Assembly (NCBI RefSeq): GCF_009193265.1
Contig: NZ_VZZZ01000001.1
Span: 620,001-684,000, forward strand
Length of the DNA stretch: 64,000 nucleotides
Direction: 5' to 3'
Source: Marinobacter changyiensis
GTDB taxonomy: Bacteria; Pseudomonadota; Gammaproteobacteria; Pseudomonadales; Oleiphilaceae
Under the pieces are notes generated by a model, which did not search any database, was not told the DNA's origin, and saw only the letters and a list, made by a program, of their open reading frames with translations. Made by a program: the position numbers and the translations under genes. Below, in pieces: positions 1 through 9,510 of the stretch. Every line of letters starts with the position of its first letter. Within the stretch, counting starts at the first letter, position 1.

Positions 1-669
1 GCCGACCTGCTTGAAAAAGCCGGCATCAACATCGCCCTCACACCGGAGCAGGTCGCTCGCTGCGTCGAGCAGATTGGCGTCGGCTTCATGTTTGCTCCCG
101 CCCACCATGGCGCCATGAAAAACGCCATAGCCCCCAGGAAAGAGCTGGGCATCCGCACCCTATTCAATATCCTTGGCCCGATGACCAACCCTGCCGGGGT
201 GAAGCGTCAGCTCATCGGCGTCTTCAGCCGGGAGTTATGCCTGCCAATGGCACAGGTACTGCAACGTTTGGGTAGCGAGCACATTATGGTGGTGCACTCC
301 AGAGACGGGCTGGACGAGATCAGTCTGGCCAGCGCCACCCACGTGGCTGAACTCAAGGACGGCGAAATCCGCGAGTACGACATTACTCCGGAAGAACTCG
401 GGGTCCAGAGCCAGTCCCTGGTAGGCCTGAGCGTTGACACCGTGGAAGGCTCCCTCAAGCTGATCCAGGCCGCTTTTGGCCGGGGCCACGACAATATGGC
501 GGAAAAAGCCCGGGATCTGATCGCACTCAATGCCGGCGCCGCCATCTATCTTGCTGGCCTGGCAGACTCGCTGGCCCACGGTGTGGATATGGCACAGGAT
601 GCCATCGGCAGCGGCCTGGCCGCCGGTAAGATGTCGGAGCTGGCGGACTTCTCCCATTGTTTTGACTGA
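1..669 (+). CDS. trpD: Anthranilate phosphoribosyltransferase, C-terminal part (5' end outside window)
   Basis: This enzyme joins anthranilate to PRPP in the second step of tryptophan synthesis. The reading frame is open from base 1, so the window holds about 222 C-terminal residues of a protein normally near 340. The first ATG (base 88) is internal and not a start. The family core is clear: a histidine pair and methionine in [10 protein letters not shown], then RKELGIRT and [11 protein letters not shown], which shape the anthranilate site, and later [10 protein letters not shown]. The PRPP-binding N-terminal part is missing. trpC follows 37 bp downstream on the same strand, as in the trpGDC operon of pseudomonads. 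Confidence 0.96.
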   Translation, partial: ADLLEKAGINIALTPEQVARCVEQIGVGFMFAPAHHGAMKNAIAPRKELGIRTLFNILGPMTNPAGVKRQLIGVFSRELCLPMAQVLQRLGSEHIMVVHSRDGLDEISLASATHVAELKDGEIREYDITPEELGVQSQSLVGLSVDTVEGSLKLIQAAFGRGHDNMAEKARDLIALNAGAAIYLAGLADSLAHGVDMAQDAIGSGLAAGKMSELADFSHCFD

Positions 670-706
670 TTCCGGCTTTTATCAACGATCTTGGTGACCA
701 ATATCT

Positions 707-1519
707 ATGACCACTCCCGATAACGACAGAACTCCCACTATCCTGCGCAAAATTGTGACGCGTAAATGGGAAGAAATAGAGGTCCGCAAGCGGTTGGCAT
801 CCACGGAAGACCTTCGTGCCCGGGCGGGAGATCAGCCGCCAACCCGGGGCTTTGAAGCTGCGATGCGCCACCGTATGGACCAGCGTAGGCCAGCTGTGAT
901 CGCGGAAATCAAGAAGGCCTCCCCCAGCAAAGGGGTCCTGCGCGATCCATTTGATCCTCCTGCGATCGCAGAAAGCTACGCCGAAGGCGGTGCCACCTGT
1001 CTTTCGGTACTGACGGACCAGGATTTTTTCCAGGGCCACGAAGACTTCCTGATCAGCGCGCGCAACGCCTGTGAACTACCGGTTATCCGCAAAGACTTTA
1101 TGGTGGCGCCCTATCAGGTTTATGAAAGCCGCGCCATTGGCGCCGACTGCATACTGCTGATTGCTGCCTGTCTGAACCGCAACCAGTTACAGGAACTTGA
1201 AGGCATCGCTTTTGAGCTCGGGATGGATGTGCTGGTGGAGGTGCATGATGACGAGGAACTTGAGGATGCGCTGACACTGAAAACACCCATGGTCGGTATC
1301 AACAACCGTAATCTGCATACCTTTGACGTGGCCCTGGCCACCACGTTTGAACTTCACCACCGCATTGCCTCCGACCGGCTCACCATCACGGAGAGCGGTA
1401 TCCTTACCCGGGATGACGTCAATGCCATGACCGAGCACGGGATCTTCGGATTTCTGGTGGGGGAATCGTTTATGCGGGCGGAAGCACCGGGCTCCAAGCT
1501 GCGGGAACTGTTCTTCTGA
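707..1519 (+). CDS. trpC: Indole-3-glycerol phosphate synthase
   Basis: The protein closes the indole ring of CdRP to give indole-3-glycerol phosphate, the fourth step of tryptophan synthesis. At 270 residues it has the usual length of the monofunctional enzyme and is not fused to TrpF. TIM-barrel landmarks are all present: [10 protein letters not shown] near residue 66, VIRKDFMV with the catalytic lysine near 127, GINNRNL near 200 and TESGI near 228. It sits 37 bp after trpD on the same strand, so the two are very probably co-transcribed. The gene after it is unrelated, so this looks like the operon end. Confidence 0.97.
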   Translation: MTTPDNDRTPTILRKIVTRKWEEIEVRKRLASTEDLRARAGDQPPTRGFEAAMRHRMDQRRPAVIAEIKKASPSKGVLRDPFDPPAIAESYAEGGATCLSVLTDQDFFQGHEDFLISARNACELPVIRKDFMVAPYQVYESRAIGADCILLIAACLNRNQLQELEGIAFELGMDVLVEVHDDEELEDALTLKTPMVGINNRNLHTFDVALATTFELHHRIASDRLTITESGILTRDDVNAMTEHGIFGFLVGESFMRAEAPGSKLRELFF

Positions 1520-1638
1520 GCCGTCTTGCACCGGTTACCTGCGTTAACCATTGTTTACGATTGAGTACGCCATAGCCAGGTCAGCCGCATTATACTCCGT
1601 GGGCAAGCTCCACTGCTCCCCATGGAACCCCCTGCATC

Positions 1639-2409
1639 ATGAAGCGTGTTGCTCGACTCGTTGTGACGATCGGCGCCATTTTTTTCCCTGTCCTGGCGGG
1701 CGCCCAATCGCTCCAGATTCGCACACTTGAAAACCCTCCCCTTGAATTCGTGTTCGACGGTGAAGTCACCGGCGTAGCCGTTGACCTTACCCGTGAAGCT
1801 GTTCGGCGCACGAACCTTGAAGCAAACGTTGAAATTCGACCCTGGAAGCGGGCACTGTATGAGGTGGCCGAGGGGCAGGCGGATGCCGTCATCAATACCG
1901 GCCGGTCGGAGGAGCGCGAAGCCTGGGGTCTGTTTCCGGACGAAAGCCTGATCGATGAAACCTACGTTTTGTTCTCGTCCAGGCCGATGTCATTACCGAA
2001 AGACCTTGCCGGCATCGAACATCTCTCACTGGGGAACCAGCTCGGATATTTCTATGGCGAGCACTTTCACACCAAGGTCACCAACGACCGTTTCCGATCA
2101 GTGGAGACCACGCTGACGATTGAACGGAATCTTGAAAAGCTGGCGGCCAAACGGATCGACCTGTTTATCGGTGATATGCTGCCGACCCACTATTACATCA
2201 GCCGGAAGGGGTTCGGTGACGATGTCCATATCGTATTGGAGGAAGGCACCAATCAGCCGTTGGTGGTCTCCATATCACCCACCTACGCAGCCTTCTCTCG
2301 CAAGACCGTGTCGCCGGAATATGTCGAGCGCTTCAGTCAGGCACTCAAAAAAATGAAAGCAGACGGCACCTACGCCCGGATAGTGAATTCCTACCTCCAG
2401 GAATTCTAG
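1639..2409 (+). CDS. Periplasmic solute-binding protein, family 3 type (ligand unknown)
   Basis: A 256-residue secreted protein. Residues 1-22 form a signal peptide (basic start, hydrophobic core, AGAQS cleavage region). The rest follows the type-3 extracellular solute-binding fold of polar amino acid ABC transporters. No permease or ATPase gene lies nearby, so it is an orphan that either feeds a distant transporter or acts as a sensor-like binding protein. Such stand-alone proteins are common in marine gammaproteobacteria. The ligand cannot be read from the sequence. Its nearest neighbours are trpC (upstream, same strand) and a convergent glutathione transferase gene. Confidence 0.8.
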   Translation: MKRVARLVVTIGAIFFPVLAGAQSLQIRTLENPPLEFVFDGEVTGVAVDLTREAVRRTNLEANVEIRPWKRALYEVAEGQADAVINTGRSEEREAWGLFPDESLIDETYVLFSSRPMSLPKDLAGIEHLSLGNQLGYFYGEHFHTKVTNDRFRSVETTLTIERNLEKLAAKRIDLFIGDMLPTHYYISRKGFGDDVHIVLEEGTNQPLVVSISPTYAAFSRKTVSPEYVERFSQALKKMKADGTYARIVNSYLQEF

Positions 2410-2435
2410 CCGTCGCTCTCTCGACCAGTCCGGCC

Positions 2436-3101
2436 TCAGCGAGTCACCATGTTGCGGGCATGCTTGATCAGCTCCTCTGAATCCTCGATCCGGACCGGTT
2501 TGGCAATACCACTCTGGCAGCCGGGCCGATCATAGAGTTCGTCCAGCCAGCGGTTGAGATGCTCAAGGCCTTCTACCGATGCCCCGGACCAGTTATGGGT
2601 GCGCACCCAGCACCAGTTGGCAAAATCCGCGATGGTGATTTCGTCCCCGGCCAGATAGGGGGCTTCCGCCAACCGCCTGTCCAATACCTCAAACAAACGC
2701 CGGCATTCGTTCTGGTAACGTTCGATGGCCGGTTGGATTTTCTCCGGAAAGTACCGATAGAACACGTTAGCCTGGCCCATCATCGGACCCACCCCACCCA
2801 TCTGGAACATCAGCCATTGCAAGGCCCGGGAGCGAACTTTCGGGTCCCGGGGGTAGAACTTGCCGTATTTTTCGGCGAGGTACACCATGATCGCACCGGA
2901 CTCGAACACCACAAAATCGTCGTTGTCCCGGTCCACGATAACCGGAATCCGGCCATTGGGATTCATCGCCAGAAATGCCGGGATTTTCTGTTCCCCACTG
3001 GCGAGATCTACCGGAATCAGATTGTACTCAACCCCCATCTCATCGAGCGTAACAGTGACCTTATGGCCATTGGGGGTCGGTGATGTGTAAACATCGATCA
3101 T
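2436..3101 (-). CDS. Glutathione S-transferase, YfcG/Nu-like
   Basis: A cytosolic glutathione transferase of 221 residues, the normal length. The N-terminal thioredoxin-like domain carries SPTPNGHKV near residues 7-15, with Thr and Asn in the places used by YfcG-type enzymes for glutathione, followed by NPNGRIPV with the cis-proline and an FESGAI turn. The helical C-terminal domain has the ITIADFA N-capping box. YfcG-like enzymes mainly show disulfide reductase activity; the substrate here is unknown. A second, different GST gene lies 51 bp upstream on the same strand, so the two probably form an operon. They are distinct subfamilies, not a recent duplication. Confidence 0.9.
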   Translation of the reverse strand: MIDVYTSPTPNGHKVTVTLDEMGVEYNLIPVDLASGEQKIPAFLAMNPNGRIPVIVDRDNDDFVVFESGAIMVYLAEKYGKFYPRDPKVRSRALQWLMFQMGGVGPMMGQANVFYRYFPEKIQPAIERYQNECRRLFEVLDRRLAEAPYLAGDEITIADFANWCWVRTHNWSGASVEGLEHLNRWLDELYDRPGCQSGIAKPVRIEDSEELIKHARNMVTR

Positions 3102-3152
3102 GACAGAACGTCCTTCTGATATCTGTGGTGGTCAGGGCCGGGATGACGGAGG

Positions 3153-3773
3153 TTAAACCCGCGCAGACGGACGGGCCTTGATACGCTCATACCAGGCCTG
3201 CAAGTTCGTCTGTTCCGGCTTGATACGAATATTGTTGACCTTATTGAATTCGATGGCGGTAAAGGCATTGATATCCGCAGCGGTGAACTCGTCACCACAA
3301 ATGTAATCACGATTGGCCAGTTCTTTATCAAGAAAATGGAAGAACTTTTCCACCGTAACCCGGCATTCTTCACCCCATTCCTTGATCGGATTCATCCGGT
3401 CCTTGAAGTAACCGGTGGAGTGCTGGAAACACATTCCCGTAGGCATGAAAAAATAGTACTCAATCCACCGCAGCCATTGCTCAATCTGGGCTTTTTGCAG
3501 TGGCGAGGTACCCAATAGGGGCCGTTCCGGGTAGCTTTCCTCAAAATATCGGCAGATGGCCATGGTCTCGGCAATACAGGTGCCGTCATCCAGTTCCATC
3601 ACCGGAACCTTCTTCATCGGGTTGCGGGCCGCGTACTCCGGCGTCAGATTCTCACCTTTCAGCAGGTCGATCTGAACAAATTCCGCTTTGTCGAGCAAAC
3701 CTTTCTCTTCCATGAACATTCTTACGCGGCGGGGATTGGGTGCGGTTTTGGTTTCGTATATTTTCATTGTCAT
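3153..3773 (-). CDS. Glutathione S-transferase family protein
   Basis: A 206-residue two-domain glutathione transferase. The thioredoxin-like half has APNPRRVRMF at the active-site loop, RNPMKKVPVM with the cis-proline, and IAETMAICRYFE for glutathione contact. The C-terminal half holds the FTAADINAF capping box. It differs strongly from the gene that follows it (2436-3101), so a shared stress or detoxification operon is likelier than tandem duplication. The substrate is not predictable. The upstream stretch to 3867 holds only a short G+C hairpin (3822-3837) without a T tract. Confidence 0.9.
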   Translation of the reverse strand: MTMKIYETKTAPNPRRVRMFMEEKGLLDKAEFVQIDLLKGENLTPEYAARNPMKKVPVMELDDGTCIAETMAICRYFEESYPERPLLGTSPLQKAQIEQWLRWIEYYFFMPTGMCFQHSTGYFKDRMNPIKEWGEECRVTVEKFFHFLDKELANRDYICGDEFTAADINAFTAIEFNKVNNIRIKPEQTNLQAWYERIKARPSARV

Positions 3774-3866
3774 GACCTCGTGTTCGTTAGGTGCCTAGGC
3801 AATAGCCCACACTGAAGACTGCCGCTCCGCAGAGCGGTCGTCAAGTCTGATTGGCCTGGCAGAAAG

Positions 3867-4606
3867 TTAACTGCGCAGATAACCCACTATCTGGGAAATG
3901 ACCCAGTCGGGCGCGTCCAGCGGCAAGTCGTGCCCAGCACTCGGATGCACCCGGAGGGACCATTGCCAGCGCCGTTCGAATTCCTGGCTGCAGCGCCAGT
4001 CAACGATCCGGTCACCCTGACTTGCCAACACCAGAGCACTTCCAAGCGGGCGCTTTGCCGACAGTTTGAAGCGGGCAGCAGCTGCAATCTGGCGCAGCGC
4101 CGTTTGCCAACTGACCGGACGCTGGCGCTGGATGCTGTACCAACGTTTGATGGTAGCGGTAGCCACCGGCTGATTCGATGTCAGAGCCAATATGCCAGCT
4201 TCGCGCTCGAACAGCTCTCGCCGCGCCAGCAGCCCCAGCATCCGGGGCAATGCGGTCGGTTTCATGCGATACCAGGGGGGCTGAAACCGGAGCTGGTGTT
4301 GATCAGAACCAGATGCTGGATTTCGCCAAGGGCGGCATGTTGCGCCCAGTCAAGCGCCACCATACCGCCCATTGACAGCGCGATAACCCCATAGGGACCG
4401 GGAATGTGACTGATCTGGTGACTGACCTGCTGGCGGATCTCGGCAATGGTCCACGGGCTCTGTTCTTTGTAATGAACACCGGTGCCGGGCAGATCAACCG
4501 GGTGAAAATGGTGCTCGGGTAACGCATCCCGGAGGGCACTCAACAGCCCACCCCAGTGAGTCTGTTCCCGAGTAAAACCCCGCAACAGAATCCAGTGCAT
4601 GATCAA
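3867..4606 (-). pseudogene. Alpha/beta hydrolase split by a one-base frameshift in a G6 tract
   Basis: Two abutting frames together spell one alpha/beta hydrolase of about 246 residues. The first (4606 to 4262) holds the N-terminal strand, an HWILLRG oxyanion region and the nucleophile elbow LSMGGM. The second (4265 to 3867) holds the acid site (SQGDRIVD) and the catalytic histidine (SAGHDLPL). The break lies at the C run read from 4280 to 4275. With six C the frame ends in SPPGIA-stop; with seven it would read SPPWYRMKP and join the second frame. The stop and the next ATG overlap as ATGA, so separate coupled translation is formally possible, but neither half has a full catalytic triad. It may be a true pseudogene, a phase-variable gene or a sequencing error. 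BioH-like esterases are the closest match I recognise. Confidence 0.75.
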
Positions 4607-4946
4607 CCGTGCTCCCGATACCAGTGCATTATCGCGGCCTCTCTTAGCATGGACTCCTGCTCTGCCCGGGGCAACCAGCTTTCGTGGCTGGCCGCTGCAC
4701 TCATCAAAAAGTCAATGAAGCTCAGGTGGCTGCGCAATACCCGCTGGTGCCGATGAGGAACCTGGGGGTTAAACAGCCCGTCAAGCCGTAATAATTGCCG
4801 GGGGCGATTCGGCGCATGGGACGTTTGCGATAGGCATAAGGAAACCATATCCGGTCCTGCCAGCCAAAACCGGATTGGCAATCAAGCGACACGCTGAACG
4901 GTCGAGCAGACAGTAGCTGCTGGATTGCCGCCTCCGGGGTAGGATG
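4603..4946 (-). pseudogene. Unrecognised conserved-looking protein, frameshifted in a G5 tract
   Basis: The open frame from a TTG at 4881 gives 92 residues, but its first part looks unlike protein. Upstream sequence in another frame, readable from after a stop at 4947, gives a plausible stretch (LDCQSGFGWQDRIWFPYAY). It would run into the second frame (LLRLDGLFNPQVPHRH) if one C were added to the C run read from 4804 to 4800. I see no good ATG in the corrected frame; a GTG lies at 4892. The 3' end overlaps the hydrolase start by 4 bp, so the two were probably an operon. I do not recognise the family. The neighbouring gene has the same kind of lesion. Confidence 0.45.
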
Positions 4947-5012
4947 TTAGCGGGCAAATGCTACAGGTTTGCTACACTTTCACAGTGAAGCCGTTTTCAA
5001 CGGGAGCCTGAC

Positions 5013-6200
5013 ATGGATCACAAAGCGTACCGATTTGCCCTTGCCTCCACCCTGAAAGCCTCCGAGCTGGCGTTTCCCGAAGCCGAATTTGCCGCGCGCT
5101 GCCAGCGCGCCCGCCACACGATGGCAGCGGAGGGCCTGGACGCGCTGCTGGTCACCGACCCCTCGGACATCTACTACCTGACCGGCTACAACACCTTTGA
5201 GGTGTCCGTGCACACCTGCCTGGTATTTTCGCTCCAGGAGGCCATCCTGCAGGTGCCGTCGATAGAAACCGGCCCTGCTGTTGTGACCGCCGTTGCCGAT
5301 GACATTCTGGGTTATCGCTGGGAAAGCATTGCGGAGGTGATTGATCCTTTATGCGAGTTGCTGGCGGACTTTCAGGCTATCGGCCTGGACACCTGGAGCC
5401 CCACCCTGCGCCACGGTGTCATCAGCCAGTTACAGGACCGGCTGGGAGCACAGTGTTTCAGAGATGGCGGCGCCATACTCGACCGCCTTCGTATTGTGAA
5501 AACCGAGGCGGAGCTGGGTTGCCTGCAGGAAAGTGCCCGTATTACCTCTGCCGGAATGCAGGCCGCGCTTCGTGTAATCCGGCCCGGCATCAGTGATAAC
5601 GAGATTGCAGCCGAAGGCGCCCGGGCGCTTTTAGCCGGGGGCAGCGAGTTTATGAGCCTCCAGCCAATTGTCACCAGTGGCAGGCGCATCAGCGTGATCC
5701 ATACCAACCACCGCAGGAACCTCATTGCGCCTGGAGATCCGGTGTTTCTGGAATTCGGCTCAGCCTACAAGCGCTACACCGCCCCCATGATGTGCACTGC
5801 GGTTGCCGGGCCCGCCACAGCGAGAATGCAGCAAATCCGGGATGTTTGCCTGGCCCTTTACGAAACGCTCAAATCCAACATGCGGCCGGGCAAGAGTTTC
5901 CATGACGCAGCTGTTGCCGCTGAAGAAGTGCTCGCGCCCTGGGGCGAGACGGTGTTTTTTTCCGGCGTGTTCGGCTACGCGGTGGGTGCCCAGTTTCCGC
6001 CCAGCTGGGTTGAAGGTACCGGTTACATCGCCCGCAATCAGCACGAACCGTTCCAGACCAACATGGTGTTTCACTTGCCCCTGTGCCTGCGGCTGCCGGG
6101 ACTCTGGGGCATCGGGATCAGCGATACCGTTCAGGTTACCGGGCAAGGTGGCCGGGCGCTGACCGACAATGACTGGCAACTCCAGATCTGTAGTCAGTAA
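5013..6200 (+). CDS. M24 'pita-bread' protein of creatinase/ectoine-hydrolase type, no metal ligands
   Basis: At 395 residues the protein has the two-domain layout of M24 peptidases and creatinase: an N-terminal creatinase-like domain with the TDPSDIYYLTGYN signature near 48-60, then the pita-bread catalytic domain. All five metal ligands of metallopeptidases appear replaced. LEFGSAYKRYTAPM stands where two Asp are expected, FGYAVG replaces the GHGxG histidine, and FHLPL and ISDTV replace the two Glu. This pattern fits the metal-free branch that includes creatinase and ectoine hydrolase DoeA, whose C-terminal PPxW and NMxFH signatures are also seen. A C-N hydrolase on a small substrate is therefore likelier than a peptidase. 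No other ectoine-degradation gene is adjacent. Confidence 0.8.
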   Translation: MDHKAYRFALASTLKASELAFPEAEFAARCQRARHTMAAEGLDALLVTDPSDIYYLTGYNTFEVSVHTCLVFSLQEAILQVPSIETGPAVVTAVADDILGYRWESIAEVIDPLCELLADFQAIGLDTWSPTLRHGVISQLQDRLGAQCFRDGGAILDRLRIVKTEAELGCLQESARITSAGMQAALRVIRPGISDNEIAAEGARALLAGGSEFMSLQPIVTSGRRISVIHTNHRRNLIAPGDPVFLEFGSAYKRYTAPMMCTAVAGPATARMQQIRDVCLALYETLKSNMRPGKSFHDAAVAAEEVLAPWGETVFFSGVFGYAVGAQFPPSWVEGTGYIARNQHEPFQTNMVFHLPLCLRLPGLWGIGISDTVQVTGQGGRALTDNDWQLQICSQ

Positions 6201-6321
6201 CCGCAGCTTCAGACCATTGCCGCGGCTTTGACCCGAGACAAGGTTTGTGGCGGTATTCGCAAATTACCCACGCCTACCCCGGAACGGGGGATATAATTAA
6301 AACATAGACGCTTATGTTCAA

Positions 6322-7559
6322 ATGAAGGCGGAGCCATGCCCAGCAACCCAGCCCACTACAACCCGGTGGCATGAAGCTGCCAGGAGATACAACTGGAACA
6401 GCAGTGGTGCCTTTCCTGTTCCACTGGATAACCAGCCCTTCAACATGCTTTCGGTGTACCACAACGCCCGGGGCTTCTTTGATGCGGAGACCCGGCACCT
6501 CTTCGAGGAACTCGCGATCAACATCAGCTTTGCCCTCACCACTTTCAGACTTGAGCGGCAACGTCAAGCCGTAATGGAAGCGCTACAGAGCAGTGAACAG
6601 CGGGATCAGTTGCGCAGCAGCACCCTGGAGAGCGTTGCCCGCGGCCTGCCGCTTCCCGAGGAAGAGCGCCACCTGACTGACCTGATCTACCAAAGCAGCA
6701 GCGAAGCGATGGGGGTGACAGATGCGCAAAACCGCATCATAACCGTCAATCCTGCCTTCACGCAGATGACCGGATACACGTTGGAGGAAGCCTACGGCAA
6801 AAGTCCCGGCATCCTGAAATCGGGCAAACATGACGACGCCTTTTTCACCGCCATGTGGCAACAGGGGCCGTGGCCAAGGCCGAAAGTCTGCTGAGATGGC
6901 ACCATCCGCAGCTCGGCCTGATCGGCCCGGCAGACTTCATACCGCTGGCGGAGGAGACCGGACTGATCATTGAAATCGGTGATTGGGTATTTCGCCAGAC
7001 AGCCAGTTATGCCGCAGGCTTGCAACGGGCAACCCCTTTGCAGCTCTCAATCAGATTGTCCGCCCTGCAGTTCCAGAGCGATTCCCACCAGATTGAGGAA
7101 TGGCTGGCATTACTGGCGCAGCTTGATCTTGCCGGACAGTCACTCAACATAGAGATTACGGAATGTCTGCTACTGAACGCCGTCACCCATGTTACTGCAA
7201 AGCTTCTCAGCTTCCGGGATGCCGGCATCCAGGTCTCCCTTGACGACTTCGGCACAGGCTACTCCGCCTTGTCCTATCTGAAGCGGTACGATATTGATTA
7301 CCTGAAGATTGACCCGTCTTTTATTCAGAATCTTGAGAGCGATTCCAACGACCTGGTGCTGTCCGAAGCCATCGTCATCATGGCCCACAAGTTGGGCCTC
7401 AAAGTCATTGCGGAAGGTGTGGAAACCGAGGCCCAACGCCAACTACTGCTGAGTATCGGCTGCGACTACGGGCAGGGCTATCTGTTTTCCCGGCCGTTGC
7501 CCGCCAGCAAATTCGAGCAGTTAATCGCCCGGACTGCCCAGGGCAACGAACTCTGGTAA
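6322..7559 (+). pseudogene. Remnant of a GAF-PAS-(GGDEF)-EAL signalling protein
   Basis: The first frame (6322-6894, 190 residues) starts inside a GAF domain, continues through a helical linker and enters a PAS domain (DLIYQSSSEAMGVTD, then ITVNPAFTQMTGYTLEEA), ending at FFTAMWQQ. The next frame (from a GTG at 6855 to 7559) begins directly at the ESLLRW box of an EAL domain and runs to its end (DDFGTGYSALSYLK, IAEGVET, GYLFSRPLP). The end of the PAS domain, the whole GGDEF domain and the first EAL strand are absent. The frame changes at the joint around 6855-6870. The usual metal-binding Asn of the EAL domain reads Arg (LSIRLSALQ). I take this as a gene truncated at its 5' end with an internal deletion. 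A stand-alone EAL protein is possible but unlikely. Confidence 0.8.
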
Positions 7560-7571
7560 CCTGGCAGGCAG

Positions 7572-8462
7572 TTAAAGATTTGCCAATGCAACCTCCAGTG
7601 TCTCCGCAATGCGGGCGCAAAGCTTCAGATCCACCAGACTGTCTGCACGTGTGCGGCCAAGATTGAGCGTGGCAATCGGTTTGCCCATCTCATGGGCGTG
7701 GCGGCAGAAACGGAAGCCGGAATACACCATCAGGGAAGAGCCGATCACGAGCAGGCCATCACTCTTGCGAAGGACTTGCAGAGTTGAATCCACTCGCTGC
7801 CTGGGCACATTGTCGCCAAAAAACACCACATCCGGCTTGAGGATACCGCTGCAGCAGGGGCAATTGGCCAGTTCGAACTCAGTGAAATCGACTTCCAGGT
7901 CGGCATCACCGTCTGGCGCAGCGGTGGCATGGTACTGATGAAAAGCCGGATTCAGTTCGTGGCAACGTTGGTGGACCTCCTCCCGGTCACATCGGTAACC
8001 ACAGGCCATGCAGATCACTTCATCCGCGCGGCCATGAAGATCCACAACCGACCGGGTACCGGCACGCTGGTGTAAACGATCCACGTTCTGGGTAACCACC
8101 AGACCGCTAACGGCCCGGCGCTCAAACTCCGCAATATGGAAATGCGCCGGATTAGGACGGGCGTTACGAATCACCGGCCAGCCAATCAGGCTACGCCCCC
8201 AATAGCGCTGGCGAGTCGCCTCGGATGCCATAAAATCCTGATGCTGGACCGGCTGCTTGCGTTTCCAGGCGCCCTCACCGTCCCGATAATCAGGAATACC
8301 CGAATCGGTACTGACGCCTGCACCGGTAAGAACCATCAGCTTCGGGTTTTGCGCGATGAACGCTGCCAGCCGGACGCCAGCTTCGGCGGGGCTGTGGGAA
8401 ATGACCCGTTGATCCGCTACCGGCAGGGTGACGGATCGAGGGGCTTGCTCATTCTGGGCCAT
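7572..8462 (-). CDS. NAD-dependent protein deacylase, Sir2 family (class II-like)
   Basis: A 296-residue sirtuin, which would remove acyl groups from lysines at the cost of NAD. The Rossmann signature GAGVSTDSGIPDYR lies near residues 47-60, TQNVDRLH near 128-135, and the catalytic histidine in VVDLHG near 145. A zinc site is formed by CMAC and CPCC pairs. The long insert between the Cys pairs and the GxWxRxxP-like region suit the class II (SIRT4-like) group common in proteobacteria, not CobB. It is convergent with the EAL remnant and has no obvious partner gene. Confidence 0.92.
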   Translation of the reverse strand: MAQNEQAPRSVTLPVADQRVISHSPAEAGVRLAAFIAQNPKLMVLTGAGVSTDSGIPDYRDGEGAWKRKQPVQHQDFMASEATRQRYWGRSLIGWPVIRNARPNPAHFHIAEFERRAVSGLVVTQNVDRLHQRAGTRSVVDLHGRADEVICMACGYRCDREEVHQRCHELNPAFHQYHATAAPDGDADLEVDFTEFELANCPCCSGILKPDVVFFGDNVPRQRVDSTLQVLRKSDGLLVIGSSLMVYSGFRFCRHAHEMGKPIATLNLGRTRADSLVDLKLCARIAETLEVALANL

Positions 8463-8554
8463 GATTCCAACCTGCTATAAAGCATGCTTCAAACTTCAAC
8501 TTTAAGGGTTGGATGAAACGATACCAAGGGTAATGCCGATTAAATTGCTGACAG

Positions 8555-9196
8555 TCAGCGGGTGCCGTAAACCACCATGGTCTTGCCTTTTACTTGCACC
8601 AGCCCCTGCTCTTCAAGGGTTTTGAGAACACGGCCGACCATCTCCCTGGAACAACCTACAATACGACCAATCTCCTGGCGGGTAATCTTGATCTGCATGC
8701 CGTCCGGGTGGGTCATCGCATCCGGCTCTTTACAGAGGTCCAACAGCGTTCTGGCTACCCGACCCGTTACATCCAGAAAGGCCAGGTCGCCCACTTTACG
8801 GGTGGTCTGGCGGAGCCGTGTCGCCATTTGTTCGCCAATGAAATAAAGCACCCGCGGGTCCTGCTGGGCGATCTCGCGGAACTTGGTGTAACTGATCTCG
8901 GCAACTTCGCACTCGCTCTTGGCTTTTACCCAGGCGCTGCGGGAATCCAAATTATCGAACAACCCCATCTCGCCGAAGAAATCACCGGCATTGAGATAAG
9001 CCATGATCATCTCGCGGCCGTCGTCGTCCTCGATAATGATGGTGACGGACCCTTTAACGATGTAGAAAAGTGAATCGCTTTTGTCGCCGGCATAGATAAT
9101 GGTGCTTTTGGCGGGGTAGCGCCGGCGATGACACTGCGACAGGAAATAATCGAGATGTTTTGTCTTTTGCTCAACCGGTCTGACGATCGTGGCCAT
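8555..9196 (-). CDS. crp: cAMP receptor protein Crp/Vfr
   Basis: A 213-residue global regulator binding cAMP and DNA. The cyclic-nucleotide pocket is intact: FGEMGLF followed by SRSAWVKAK near residues 80-97 gives the Glu, Arg and Ser contacts of E. coli Crp. The helix-turn-helix [20 protein letters not shown] near 169-188 is practically that of Crp/Vfr, so the DNA target is predicted to be TGTGA-N6-TCACA. The OsmC gene on the opposite strand mirrors the crp-yhfA arrangement of E. coli. I prefer crp to vfr because the organism is not known to be a pseudomonad. Confidence 0.95.
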   Translation of the reverse strand: MATIVRPVEQKTKHLDYFLSQCHRRRYPAKSTIIYAGDKSDSLFYIVKGSVTIIIEDDDGREMIMAYLNAGDFFGEMGLFDNLDSRSAWVKAKSECEVAEISYTKFREIAQQDPRVLYFIGEQMATRLRQTTRKVGDLAFLDVTGRVARTLLDLCKEPDAMTHPDGMQIKITRQEIGRIVGCSREMVGRVLKTLEEQGLVQVKGKTMVVYGTR

Positions 9197-9510
9197 AATG
9201 CGAATCGCGCCTCCTTTACTGACGAATACCGATGTTATTTTAATGTCCCGGCTTTCCGTGCGGGTTTCTTGTGATGTTGCCGTTCTTACATTGCGGTATT
9301 GGGGGCACTGACTGGCACCCCGGTAGCGCTCCGCATACGACCAACGTCAAACCTTATAGCAAGATGGCCCGGTTTCAGCAACCGGGGTGCGACCCTTCGC
9401 AAGTATAGCGCACTTTGTTTTTTTGCACCGGCCCCTCTCCGGGCCTCAATTCAGTGAAGGAAACCGCAATGATATGCTAGCATTGGCGGCTGACTAATTG
9501 GAGGAACCCC
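9197..9510. other. Divergent intergenic region between crp and the OsmC gene
   Basis: This 314-bp stretch must hold the promoters of both divergent genes. I see no open frame worth calling. A short perfect hairpin (CCCGGTT, TCAGC loop, AACCGGG) lies at 9368-9386 without a T tract. A TGTGA near 9270 has no properly spaced TCACA partner, so I cannot claim autoregulation by Crp from a consensus site. A GGAGGA ribosome site precedes the OsmC start. Confidence 0.5.

Noticed and set aside
3822..3837. Terminator between the GST and hydrolase genes
   Set aside because: The CCGCTC/GAGCGG hairpin is short and no T tract follows on either strand.
6855..7559. Independent EAL-domain gene
   Set aside because: It begins inside the first EAL motif, lacks the first strand and carries an Arg at the metal-binding Asn; treated as part of a pseudogene.
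9260..9295. Possible Crp site upstream of crp
   Set aside because: TGTGA is present but the TCACA half does not occur at 6-bp spacing on either strand.
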